From Clostridiales bacterium (GTDB lineage Bacteria > Bacillota > Clostridia > Oscillospirales > Oscillospiraceae), in NCBI GenBank assembly GCA_021199695.1, contig JAJQHP010000239.1:1-9652 (forward strand): a stretch of DNA of 9,652 nt, in the 5' to 3' direction. Below are positions 1-5,739 of the stretch, piece by piece. A program made the position numbers and the translations under genes. The stretch's first letter is position 1; each line of letters begins with the position of its first letter. The notes below the pieces were generated by a model, which was not told the origin of the DNA, made no database searches, and worked only from the letters and a program-made list of their open reading frames with translations.

Positions 1-282
1 CACACCAAGTTCAAGGGCCAGGTTTACGTCCTGAAGAAGGACGAGGGCGGCCGTCACACCCCCTTCTTCAACAACTATCGTCCTCAGTTCTATTTCCGTA
101 CCACCGATGTGACCGGCATCATCACTCTGCCCGAGGGCGTTGAGATGTGCATGCCCGGCGACAACGTGGACATGGACGTGGAGCTGATCACCCCCATCGC
201 TATTGAGAATGGTCTGCGCTTCGCTATCCGCGAGGGCGGCCGTACCGTTGGCTCCGGTGTCGTTATCGGCATCAACGAGTAA
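1..282 (+). CDS. tuf: Elongation factor Tu, C-terminal fragment (5' end outside window)
   Basis: Frame 1 is open from the first base to a TAA at 280-282 and gives the last 93 residues of EF-Tu, the GTPase that delivers aminoacyl-tRNA to the ribosomal A site. The fragment is the C-terminal beta-barrel (domain III): it contains the family-typical segments [24 protein letters not shown] and [13 protein letters not shown] and the ending [16 protein letters not shown]. The GTPase domain lies upstream of the window. Codon use differs from the neighbours: every arginine here is CGT or CGC, whereas the following genes use CGG heavily, which fits the strong translational selection expected for EF-Tu. 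A strong terminator follows within 25 nt, so tuf probably ends its transcription unit. The identification is close to certain because the family is extremely conserved. Confidence 0.98.
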   Translation, partial: HTKFKGQVYVLKKDEGGRHTPFFNNYRPQFYFRTTDVTGIITLPEGVEMCMPGDNVDMDVELITPIAIENGLRFAIREGGRTVGSGVVIGINE

Positions 283-302
283 TCTCTGATTCTCGGCTTT
301 TC

Positions 303-334
303 AGGACCGGCAAAGAAATTTGCCGGTCCTTTTT
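303..334 (+). terminator. Rho-independent terminator of tuf
   Basis: A perfect 12-bp inverted repeat, AGGACCGGCAAA (303-314) and TTTGCCGGTCCT (319-330), encloses a GAAA tetraloop and is followed by a T run (330-334). It lies 20 nt after the tuf stop codon. The GNRA-type loop and perfect stem make it a strong intrinsic terminator. The next gene starts only 31 nt later with no promoter I can recognise, so some readthrough is possible. Confidence 0.93.
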
Positions 335-365
335 CACAGAATCCATTGAAAGGGGAGAAATCCGT

Positions 366-1271
366 ATGAGCCTGACCTTATTCGGCAGAGCGGCCCTCAC
401 CGATACCGTGGTGGATACTGCCGTAGACACTCTGACCGAGTTGGTGGGAGAGGACGCTACCCGGTCCCTGATCGACTGGGTAAAAAATGCCTGGGCGTTT
501 ATCTCCCAGCCCGCCGTAGGGGCGATCGCCACCATCATCGTTTGCATCATTGTGGCAAAAATTTTGCTGAAGATCACCGACAAGACGGCACAGAAGATGA
601 AGCTGGAGCCCACCGCCGTCAAATTCTGGCGCTCCGCCACCCGGGTGGTGATCTGGGCGCTGGTCATTCTGGTGGGAGCCGGGACTCTGGGCTTTGACGT
701 CACCTCCCTGGTGGCGGTGGTCAGCGTCGTGGGCGCTGCCCTCGCCCTGGCTGCCCAGGACTATCTGGCCAACGTCTTTGGGGGCGTCATGCTCGTCATG
801 ACCAAGCCCTTCCTGGTGGACGAGTACATCTGCGTGGGGGACACGGAGGGCACTGTTCTGGAGATCGGTCTGCTGAACACCAAGCTGCGCACGCTGGACC
901 GGCGGGTGGTCATCATCCCCAACAACAGCATTTTCAGCGGCACCATCGTCAACTGCTCCCGGGCGGGAATGCGGCGCATCGACCTGAACTACTCCATCAG
1001 CTTCGGCGCAGACATCACCGAGGTGCGGGAGGTCATGATGAAAGTGCTCAACGACTGCCCCATGGTGCTCCACGAGCCGGAGGAGCCCTTTGCCCGCATC
1101 ACCGGTTTTGCCGAGAGCGCCGTGATCTATACGGAGCGCTACTGGTGCAAGCCGGGAGACTACTGGCCCAGTCAGTATGAGCTGATGGAGAACACCAAGC
1201 GGGCCCTGGATGCGGCGGGCATCGTCATTCCCTACAATCAAATCGTGGTGCACAAGTCTGCCGGGTCGTAA
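366..1271 (+). CDS. Small-conductance mechanosensitive channel, MscS family
   Basis: This 301-residue protein is close to the size of E. coli MscS (286 residues). MscS channels sit in the cytoplasmic membrane and open under tension to release solutes during hypo-osmotic shock. Three hydrophobic segments are visible: TM1 at about residues 50-69, TM2 at about 92-110 and the pore-lining TM3 at about 113-146. TM3 carries the small-residue-rich stretch GAALALAAQDYLANVFGG typical of the MscS pore helix. The beta domain follows, with the family motif IIPNN at 183-187, and then the alpha/beta cytoplasmic cage domain with LNYSISFGADI. The first roughly 45 residues are an amphipathic N-terminal extension. 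The ATG at 366 is preceded by an AAAGGGGAG ribosome binding site at 349-357. It lies downstream of the tuf terminator without a clear promoter of its own and converges on the minus-strand DUF4830 gene, with only 8 nt between the stop codons. Confidence 0.93.
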   Translation: MSLTLFGRAALTDTVVDTAVDTLTELVGEDATRSLIDWVKNAWAFISQPAVGAIATIIVCIIVAKILLKITDKTAQKMKLEPTAVKFWRSATRVVIWALVILVGAGTLGFDVTSLVAVVSVVGAALALAAQDYLANVFGGVMLVMTKPFLVDEYICVGDTEGTVLEIGLLNTKLRTLDRRVVIIPNNSIFSGTIVNCSRAGMRRIDLNYSISFGADITEVREVMMKVLNDCPMVLHEPEEPFARITGFAESAVIYTERYWCKPGDYWPSQYELMENTKRALDAAGIVIPYNQIVVHKSAGS

Positions 1272-1279
1272 GCTCAGGC

Positions 1280-1741
1280 TCAGGAGCCGACCTGCGCCCG
1301 GGGCACCAGCCCGATCATAAATCCGTCCAGGGCGGAGGAGCGGATCTCTCCGCCCACCACCGCTCCGTCCAGCACCAGCAGATCCGCCAGCACCCCCTCC
1401 TCACCGGAGGGGTAGTTGGAGACGGCATAGATGTACCGGGTCACGGTCAAGCCTGCATAGGGAAGCAGGTCAAAGCCTCCGTCTGCCTGGACAGAGAGGT
1501 ATTCCTCATATTCCGGGGTGAATTCCTCCGGGAGCGCGACCCGGTCGGTGGAGACCAGGCCCTCTGTCTCCCAGCCCAGGGCGGCGAGACAGTCCCTGTG
1601 AGACTGCTGCACATCGTCCGGGACGGCGGCGGAGACTGCCTGCGTCTCCATCTGGCCGCCCACAAAGCACAGGACAAAGGCGGCGGCCAGAGAGAGAACG
1701 GCGGAAAGGCTTTTCCAGTTGACCTTGGCGGTGAGGATCAT
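1280..1741 (-). CDS. DUF4830-type single-pass membrane or secreted protein
   Basis: From the ATG at 1741-1739 this encodes 153 residues starting MILTAKVNWKSL. A basic start and one hydrophobic segment (about residues 12-30, LSAVLSLAAAFVLCFVGG) suggest a signal anchor or signal peptide, placing the rest outside the cytoplasm. The remainder matches my memory of the clostridial DUF4830 domain: a Cys-x3-LGWE segment (CLAALGWETEG), then VALPEEFTPEYEEYLSVQADGGFDLLPYAG and VTRYIYAVSNYP. The function is unknown. An in-frame ATG lies 18 nt upstream (1759), but it lacks a ribosome binding site; the chosen ATG has GGAG five bases before it, and GGGGAG further up. It is divergent from the rsuA-like gene, with 79 nt between start codons. 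I see no promoter or terminator for it. The DUF assignment is from recall of the motif, not a search. Confidence 0.75.
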   Translation of the reverse strand: MILTAKVNWKSLSAVLSLAAAFVLCFVGGQMETQAVSAAVPDDVQQSHRDCLAALGWETEGLVSTDRVALPEEFTPEYEEYLSVQADGGFDLLPYAGLTVTRYIYAVSNYPSGEEGVLADLLVLDGAVVGGEIRSSALDGFMIGLVPRAQVGS

Positions 1742-1785
1742 AACGGCTCCACTCCCCATTCAGGATGGAGCAGAATATGCGTGTT

Positions 1786-1805
1786 CCGGGGCGTTTATGC
1801 CCCGG
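1786..1805 (+). other. Perfect hairpin next to the rsuA ribosome binding site
   Basis: CCGGGGC (1786-1792) and GCCCCGG (1799-1805) form a perfect 7-bp inverted repeat around GTTTAT, ending one base before the GAGGAGG Shine-Dalgarno sequence at 1807-1813. There is no T run, so it is not a terminator. It could be a transcript hairpin that affects ribosome access or an operator between the divergent genes. The sequence does not decide between these. Confidence 0.4.
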
Positions 1806-1820
1806 CGAGGAGGTGAGCGC

Positions 1821-2543
1821 GTGGAAAAGACCCTGCGGCTGGACAAGCTGCTGGCGGATACGGGGCGCTGGTCCCGGAAGGAGGCCCGTGCCCTCATCCG
1901 GCAGGGGCGGCTGACGGTGGACGGTAAAGCGACCCGCCAGCCAGAGCTGCGGGTGGACCCCTCTGCCGTCGGCCTGGCGGTGGACGGAGAGCCGATCTGC
2001 TGGAGCCGGCACGTCTATCTGCTGATGAACAAGCCATCAGGGGTGCTCACCGCCACCGAGGACCGGCACGCCCCCACCGTCCTGGATTTGGTGCCGGAGG
2101 AGCTGCGGCGGCCTGGCCTCTCACCGGTGGGACGGCTGGACAAGGACACCACCGGCCTGCTCCTGCTCACCGACGACGGGGCGCTGAACCACGCCCTGCT
2201 CTCCCCAAAACGCCATGTGGACAAGGTATATCTGGCACGCATCGATGGGACAATCTCCGGGGACGATGTGGCCGCCTTCCGGGCGGGGCTGACCCTGGAG
2301 GACGGTACCGTGTGCCTGCCCGCAGAGCTGGAGGGCCTGGAGCCGGGCCTGTGCCGGGTGACGCTCCGGGAGGGCAAGTTCCATCAGGTCAAGCGGATGC
2401 TGGCGAGCCGCGGACTGCCGGTGCAGGCGCTCAGACGGGTTTCCATGGGACCGCTGATTATGGATGAGACACTGCCCGAGGGGGCCGTCCGCCCGCTGAA
2501 AACAGAGGAAGTGTCCGCCCTGCTGTCGCTGACGGAACGTTAG
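1821..2543 (+). CDS. RsuA/RluB/RluE-family rRNA pseudouridine synthase
   Basis: From a GTG at 1821 this encodes 240 residues, the normal size for RsuA-type enzymes, which isomerise a uridine in rRNA to pseudouridine (U516 of 16S rRNA for RsuA itself). An S4 RNA-binding domain occupies about residues 5-52 (RLDKLLADTGRWSRKEARALIRQGRLTVDG). The catalytic domain begins with LLMNKPSGVLTA (67-78), carries the signature GRLDKDTTGLLLLTDDG with the catalytic aspartate D107, and ends with the conserved KFHQVKRM motif (186-193). The frame is open upstream to 1719, but the GTG is preceded by a strong GAGGAGG at 1807-1813 with 7-nt spacing and places the S4 domain at the N terminus, as in the family. An ATG at 1797 would add eight residues and has no good ribosome binding site. 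I cannot tell the 16S (RsuA) from the 23S (RluB) specificity with certainty; the length favours RsuA. No terminator follows. Confidence 0.92.
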   Translation: MEKTLRLDKLLADTGRWSRKEARALIRQGRLTVDGKATRQPELRVDPSAVGLAVDGEPICWSRHVYLLMNKPSGVLTATEDRHAPTVLDLVPEELRRPGLSPVGRLDKDTTGLLLLTDDGALNHALLSPKRHVDKVYLARIDGTISGDDVAAFRAGLTLEDGTVCLPAELEGLEPGLCRVTLREGKFHQVKRMLASRGLPVQALRRVSMGPLIMDETLPEGAVRPLKTEEVSALLSLTER

Positions 2544-2586
2544 TCTGTGGTTTCGTCGAAATGTACAAAAGAATTGCAAATGGCTA

Positions 2587-2615
2587 TTGAAATTATCCGG
2601 CTCAGACGGTATAAT
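2587..2615 (+). promoter_or_regulatory. Sigma-A promoter for the PucR-type regulator
   Basis: A TTGAAA -35 box (2587-2592), a 17-bp spacer and a perfect TATAAT -10 box (2610-2615) lie 44 nt after the rsuA-like stop. The stretch just upstream (about 2555-2586) is AT-rich compared with the surroundings, as for an UP element. Transcription should start near 2622, leaving a leader of about 160 nt. Confidence 0.85.
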
Positions 2616-2621
2616 AGGATG

Positions 2622-2784
2622 TAAGGCGCAGACTGCAGACGGCCTGTGCCAGGGAAGTTGTTGCGAAAAACAGGCGGAACAGCCCGTTTTACAGGATTCA
2701 GCTATTGTGACAAGACCCGGCCCCGGAAAGCGGGGCCGGAATGTTGACGGCAGTTGCCGGAATTACCAGGAAGGAGAGGGAGAG
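2622..2784 (+). other. Long leader with two hairpins before the PucR-type regulator
   Basis: The predicted 5' UTR of about 160 nt contains a perfect 9-bp hairpin, CCGGCCCCG (2717-2725) and CGGGGCCGG (2731-2739), with loop GAAAG. Near its 5' end there is a weaker stem, GGCGCAG pairing with CTGTGCC with one G-U pair. No T run follows the GC-rich hairpin, so it is not a canonical terminator. I recognise no known riboswitch class. The regulator's reading frame happens to stay open through the whole leader, but the conceptual peptide resembles no family and its first codon lies in the -35 box. Confidence 0.45.
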
Positions 2785-3876
2785 ATGTCGAACCGGATTT
2801 TCCAGAGCGTCGTTCTTCAGATGAAGGAGAGCACGGACCGAACCATCGGCGTTGTCGACGAGGACGGTGTTGTCATCACCTGCAACGATCTGCCCACCAT
2901 TGGAGAGACCTGGCCGGCAGTGGTAGAGCCGGTCAACAATACCCGGGACGATACCGTGGTGGTGGATGGCCGCACCTTCAAGGCCCTCAGCGGCTGGAGC
3001 GCCCAGTTTGACTACGCCGTCTTTGTCAAGGGCGAGGATGAGCAGGCAAAGCTGATTTGCGCCATGGCCGCCGTTGCGCTCAACGGCGCCAAGTCCTATT
3101 ACGAGGAGAAGCATGACAAGGCCACCTTCGTAAAGAACATCATCTCTGACAATATCATGCTGGGGGATATCTATATCCGGGCCAAGGAGCTTCACTTTGC
3201 CACCGACACCCCCCGGGCGGTGTTCCTGGTGCGGCAGATGGGGGCCACCGATCTGGCGGTCATCGACACCATCCAGTCCATTTTCCCTGACCGGCAGAAC
3301 GACTTTGTCGTCTCCATGAACGAGACGGACGTGGTGCTCATCAAGCAGGTGCAGGAGGGAACCACCGGTAAGGAGCTGATCCGGCTGGCCCAGCAGATCT
3401 CTGAGACCATGGAGAACGACCTGAAGGTGAAGGTTGTCATCGGCATCGGCACCATCTCCAACCACATCCGGGATCTGGCCCGGGCGTATAAGGAGGCCCA
3501 GATGGCCATCGACGTGGGCAAGGTGTTCGACACCGAGCGCTCCATCGTGAACTATGACAACCTGGGTATCGGACGGCTGATCTACCAGCTGCCCACCACC
3601 CTCTGCGAGATGTTCCTCCAGGAAGTCTTTAAAAAGAACCCCATCGACGCTCTGGACCAGGAGACCCTGTTCACCATCAACAAGTTCTTTGAGAACAACC
3701 TGAACGTCTCTGAGACTGCCCGGAAGCTGTTCGTCCACCGGAACACCCTGGTCTATCGCCTGGAAAAGATCAAAAAGCTCACCGGCCTGGATCTGCGGGA
3801 GTTTGACGACGCCATTACCTTCAAGGTAGCCCTCATGGTCAAGCAGTACCTCCGCTCCCGGGGCATCAAGTCGTGA
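2785..3876 (+). CDS. PucR/CdaR-family transcriptional regulator
   Basis: From the ATG at 2785 this encodes 363 residues. The C-terminal domain (about 292-350) is the PucR-type helix-turn-helix: NVSETARKLFVHRNTLVYRLEKIKKLTGLDL at 307-337 has the ETA...HRNTLxYRLxKI signature shared with CdaR, the sugar-diacid regulator. Before it, about 142-248 matches the degenerate GGDEF-like domain common in these regulators (AVFLVRQMG ... DFVVSMNETDVVLI ... KVVIGIGTISNHIRDLARAYKEAQMAI). The N-terminal part (IFQSVVLQMKESTDRTIGVVDEDGVVITCND) resembles the small-molecule-sensing domain of CdaR-like proteins; no ligand can be assigned. The start is chosen for its AAGGAGAGG ribosome binding site (2771-2779); the open frame upstream is leader. 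It has its own promoter and terminator, so it is a single-gene unit placed directly before ftsE-ftsX-hydrolase. Autoregulation or control of that operon is an inference from position only. Confidence 0.9.
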   Translation: MSNRIFQSVVLQMKESTDRTIGVVDEDGVVITCNDLPTIGETWPAVVEPVNNTRDDTVVVDGRTFKALSGWSAQFDYAVFVKGEDEQAKLICAMAAVALNGAKSYYEEKHDKATFVKNIISDNIMLGDIYIRAKELHFATDTPRAVFLVRQMGATDLAVIDTIQSIFPDRQNDFVVSMNETDVVLIKQVQEGTTGKELIRLAQQISETMENDLKVKVVIGIGTISNHIRDLARAYKEAQMAIDVGKVFDTERSIVNYDNLGIGRLIYQLPTTLCEMFLQEVFKKNPIDALDQETLFTINKFFENNLNVSETARKLFVHRNTLVYRLEKIKKLTGLDLREFDDAITFKVALMVKQYLRSRGIKS

Positions 3877-3923
3877 TCAGTCGCCGGAACATGAGCTTGT
3901 AACAATTTGTCATCAAAAAAATC

Positions 3924-3965
3924 GATAAAAGTCCCTGTTTTTTTCAGAAAACGGGGGCTTTTATC
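3924..3965 (+). terminator. Terminator between the PucR-type gene and ftsE
   Basis: A long inverted repeat pairs GATAAAAG-TCCCTG-TTTT (3924-3941) with AAAA-CGGGGG-CTTTTATC (3948-3965). This is 18 bp including two G-U pairs, with loop TTTCAG. The A-rich 5' arm and the CTTTTATCATTT 3' side are typical of an intrinsic terminator, and the A/T symmetry would let it work in both directions. It starts 47 nt after the regulator's stop and ends 28 nt before the -35 box of the ftsE promoter. Confidence 0.9.
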
Positions 3966-3972
3966 ATTTGCT

Positions 3973-3989
3973 TGAACATTTTGTGAACA
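3973..3989 (+). repeat. Direct repeat TGAACA-N5-TGAACA upstream of the ftsE promoter
   Basis: Two exact TGAACA copies (3973-3978 and 3984-3989) are spaced 11 bp start to start, one helical turn, ending 4 bp before the -35 box. The -35 TTGACA at 3994 lies about 10 bp further on and is similar. This is the layout of sites bound by OmpR/PhoB-type response regulators, but the hexamer does not match WalR or PhoP consensus boxes closely. The regulator is unknown. Confidence 0.35.
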
Positions 3990-3993
3990 GCAG

Positions 3994-4022
3994 TTGACAG
4001 AAGTTACAAATAACGCTATAAT
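3994..4022 (+). promoter_or_regulatory. Perfect-consensus sigma-A promoter of the ftsEX-hydrolase operon
   Basis: TTGACA (3994-3999), a 17-bp spacer and TATAAT (4017-4022) match the sigma-A consensus at all twelve positions. Transcription should start near 4029, leaving a leader of about 110 nt before the ftsE ATG. A promoter this good without an activator is usually strong or held down by a repressor or by events in the leader. Confidence 0.92.
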
Positions 4023-4049
4023 GATGCTGTTGAATAAACGATTATACGG

Positions 4050-4119
4050 TTTGTTTGCGGGACGGGACGGCGCAACGCCGGGAAAAAACGCAAACGAAGG
4101 GTCGGCCTGGCGCGGACCC
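4050..4119 (+). ncRNA. Candidate structured RNA leader of ftsE
   Basis: Three nested or adjacent pairings are visible. TTTGTTTGCG (4050-4059) pairs with CGCAAACGAA (4089-4098) over 10 bp with one G-U. Inside, CGGCG (4068-4072) pairs with CGCCG (4076-4080) around CAA. The two helices are separated by purine-rich strands of 8 nt on each side (4060-4067 and 4081-4088). Immediately after, GGGTC (4099-4103) pairs with GACCC (4115-4119). This ends about 12 nt before the ftsE ribosome binding site. I recognise no known riboswitch class; the pairing is read by eye, without an energy calculation or conservation data. Confidence 0.4.
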
Positions 4120-4140
4120 GACAGGATGCTGGAGCGTACT

Positions 4141-4833
4141 ATGATTCAATTTACAAACGTCAAAAAGATTTATGAGAGCAACATGACCGAGGCCCTCAAT
4201 GACATCTCCTTTGTCATTGAAGACGGGGAGTTTGTCTTTCTGGTAGGTCCCTCCGGTTCCGGCAAGTCCACCATCCTCAAGCTGCTGACCGCGGAGGAGA
4301 GGATCACCTCCGGGGGCATCCTGGTGGGTGACTTTGACCTGGCCAAGCTGAAGCAGCGGAAGGTGCCCTACCTCCGCCGCACCCTGGGCATTGTGTTCCA
4401 GGACTTCCGGCTCATCGAGAACCGGACGGTGAAGGGCAACCTGGAGTTTGCCATGCGGGTGGTGGGCGCCGGGAAGAAGCTCATCCGGGAGCGGATTCCC
4501 TATGTGCTGGAGCTGGTGGGCCTTTCGGAAAAGGGAGACTGCTACCCCTCCGAGCTCTCCGGCGGAGAGCAGCAGCGGGTGGCCATCGCCCGCGCCCTGG
4601 TAAACAATCCCAAGACCATCATCGCAGACGAGCCCACCGGCAATCTGGACCCGGAGCGCTCCTATGAGCTGATGTGTCTGCTGGAAAAGATCAATCAGCT
4701 GGGGACCACCATGCTGGTCGTCACCCATGAGCGGGATCTGGTGAACTGCTTCAACAAGCGGGTCATCAGCATTGACAGCGGCCGGGTCATCAGTGATATG
4801 GAGAATGGTTTGTACGACTATGAGACGATTTAA
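4141..4833 (+). CDS. ftsE: Cell-division ABC transporter ATPase FtsE
   Basis: From the ATG at 4141 this encodes 230 residues, the usual FtsE length. All ABC ATPase motifs are present: Walker [10 protein letters not shown] (36-44), Q-loop Q87 in [10 protein letters not shown], signature LSGGEQQR (139-146), Walker B IIADEP (160-165) followed by the D-loop NLD, and the switch histidine H196 in VVTHE. FtsE binds FtsX at the cytoplasmic face. ATP hydrolysis is thought to drive conformational changes that activate peptidoglycan hydrolases outside rather than transport. The frame is open upstream to a TTG in the -35 box, but the chosen ATG has GGAG six bases before it and starts with the family-typical [11 protein letters not shown]. 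The ATG at 4126 has only a poorly placed AGG. The 3' end overlaps ftsX by 14 nt, consistent with coupled translation of the two subunits. Confidence 0.96.
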   Translation: MIQFTNVKKIYESNMTEALNDISFVIEDGEFVFLVGPSGSGKSTILKLLTAEERITSGGILVGDFDLAKLKQRKVPYLRRTLGIVFQDFRLIENRTVKGNLEFAMRVVGAGKKLIRERIPYVLELVGLSEKGDCYPSELSGGEQQRVAIARALVNNPKTIIADEPTGNLDPERSYELMCLLEKINQLGTTMLVVTHERDLVNCFNKRVISIDSGRVISDMENGLYDYETI

Positions 4834-5707
4834 TTTAGGCTATTACATCAAGGAGGGCTTCCGCTCCTTCGCCGCCCACGGCTTTATGACCTTTGCCTCC
4901 ATCGCCATTATGGCCTCCTGCCTCATCATTATGGGCAGCTTTGCCCTGGTGGCCCTCAATCTGGAGTACAATCTGGACGCCCTCATGGAGGACAACGAGT
5001 TTTTGGCCTATGTGGATGAGAACTACACGGAGGAGGAAGGCACCGCCCTCCAAAGCCAGATCGAGGCCATCGACAACGTGGCGGAATGTCAGTACATCAC
5101 CCGGGAAGAGGCCCTGGAGAATTACGTGAGCGGTCTGGATGACTCCTCCCTGTATGAGAACGTCCCCGCCTCCGCTCTCCACAGCCGGTTCAGCGTCCGT
5201 GTCACCGACATCGAGCAGCTGGAGGAGACGATCGAGGAGGTCCGGGACGTGGAGGGGATCGTCAAGATCTCCGCCTCCGTGGACGTGGCCAACGGTCTGG
5301 TCACCGTGCGCAACGTGACCGTGATCATCGCCCTGGCTCTGGTGGTCATTCTGGTCATCGTCTCCTTCTTCATCATTTCCAACTCCATCAAGCTGGCCAC
5401 CTCCGCCCGGGAGGAGGAGATCGCCATTATGAAGATGGTGGGCGCCACCAACGCCTTTGTCTGCTGGCCCTTTGTGGTAGAGGGCGTCTTGCTGGGCGGC
5501 ATCAGTGCAGTGGTGGCGGCTCTGGCGGAGTGGGGCATTTACCGCCTCATCCGCAGTGCCATCAACGTCTACACCCATGTCCAGCTGATCAGCATTATTC
5601 CTATCCGCACCCTGGCCTTCCCCATGTGCGCGATCTTTTTGGGGATCGGCCTGTTTGTAGGCGTAGTAGGCAGTCTGATCACCATTCGTAAGTATCTGAA
5701 GGTTTGA
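4820..5707 (+). CDS. ftsX: Cell-division protein FtsX, permease-like
   Basis: From the ATG at 4820, which overlaps the ftsE 3' end, this encodes 295 residues. The start [17 protein letters not shown] is typical of Gram-positive FtsX. Topology fits the family: TM1 at about 21-47, a large extracellular loop at about 50-165, then TM2 (about 167-189), TM3 (about 214-240) and TM4 (about 264-288). The cytoplasmic segment SNSIKLATSAREEEIAIMKMVGAT between TM2 and TM3 is the conserved FtsX/MacB motif that contacts the ATPase. The extracellular loop is the part that engages the hydrolase partner in other species. The ribosome binding site is weak (a distant GGAG at 4800-4803), so translation is probably coupled to ftsE. 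A longer upstream frame would start inside ftsE and has no support. The hydrolase gene follows after 32 nt. Confidence 0.95.
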   Translation: MRRFNLGYYIKEGFRSFAAHGFMTFASIAIMASCLIIMGSFALVALNLEYNLDALMEDNEFLAYVDENYTEEEGTALQSQIEAIDNVAECQYITREEALENYVSGLDDSSLYENVPASALHSRFSVRVTDIEQLEETIEEVRDVEGIVKISASVDVANGLVTVRNVTVIIALALVVILVIVSFFIISNSIKLATSAREEEIAIMKMVGATNAFVCWPFVVEGVLLGGISAVVAALAEWGIYRLIRSAINVYTHVQLISIIPIRTLAFPMCAIFLGIGLFVGVVGSLITIRKYLKV

Positions 5708-5739
5708 TCAAACAAAAGACCGACCATGGGAGGCAAATC

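Noticed and set aside
378..1253. A 291-codon open frame on the minus strand opposite the MscS-type gene
   Set aside because: His/Asp/Gly-rich translation without family resemblance, fully covered by the well-supported channel gene.
1277..1288. GGCTC-AG-GAGCC inverted repeat between the convergent mscS and DUF4830 genes as a terminator
   Set aside because: The stem is 5 bp with a 2-nt loop and no T run on either strand, so it cannot be supported as a terminator.
2587..2784. N-terminal extension of the PucR-type regulator by 66 codons
   Set aside because: It would begin inside the -35 box, lacks a ribosome binding site and matches no family; the ATG at 2785 has a strong ribosome binding site.
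4050..4130. Cyclic-di-GMP-I riboswitch in the ftsE leader (ACGCAAA and GGCCT fragments looked suggestive)
   Set aside because: The fragments are not in the conserved order or spacing, and the tetraloop and receptor helices of that class are missing.
3994..4140. N-terminal extension of FtsE starting at a TTG, or at ATGs at 4021/4024
   Set aside because: The TTG is part of the -35 box and the ATGs overlap or abut the -10 box, upstream of the predicted transcription start; the FtsE family begins at the 4141 ATG.
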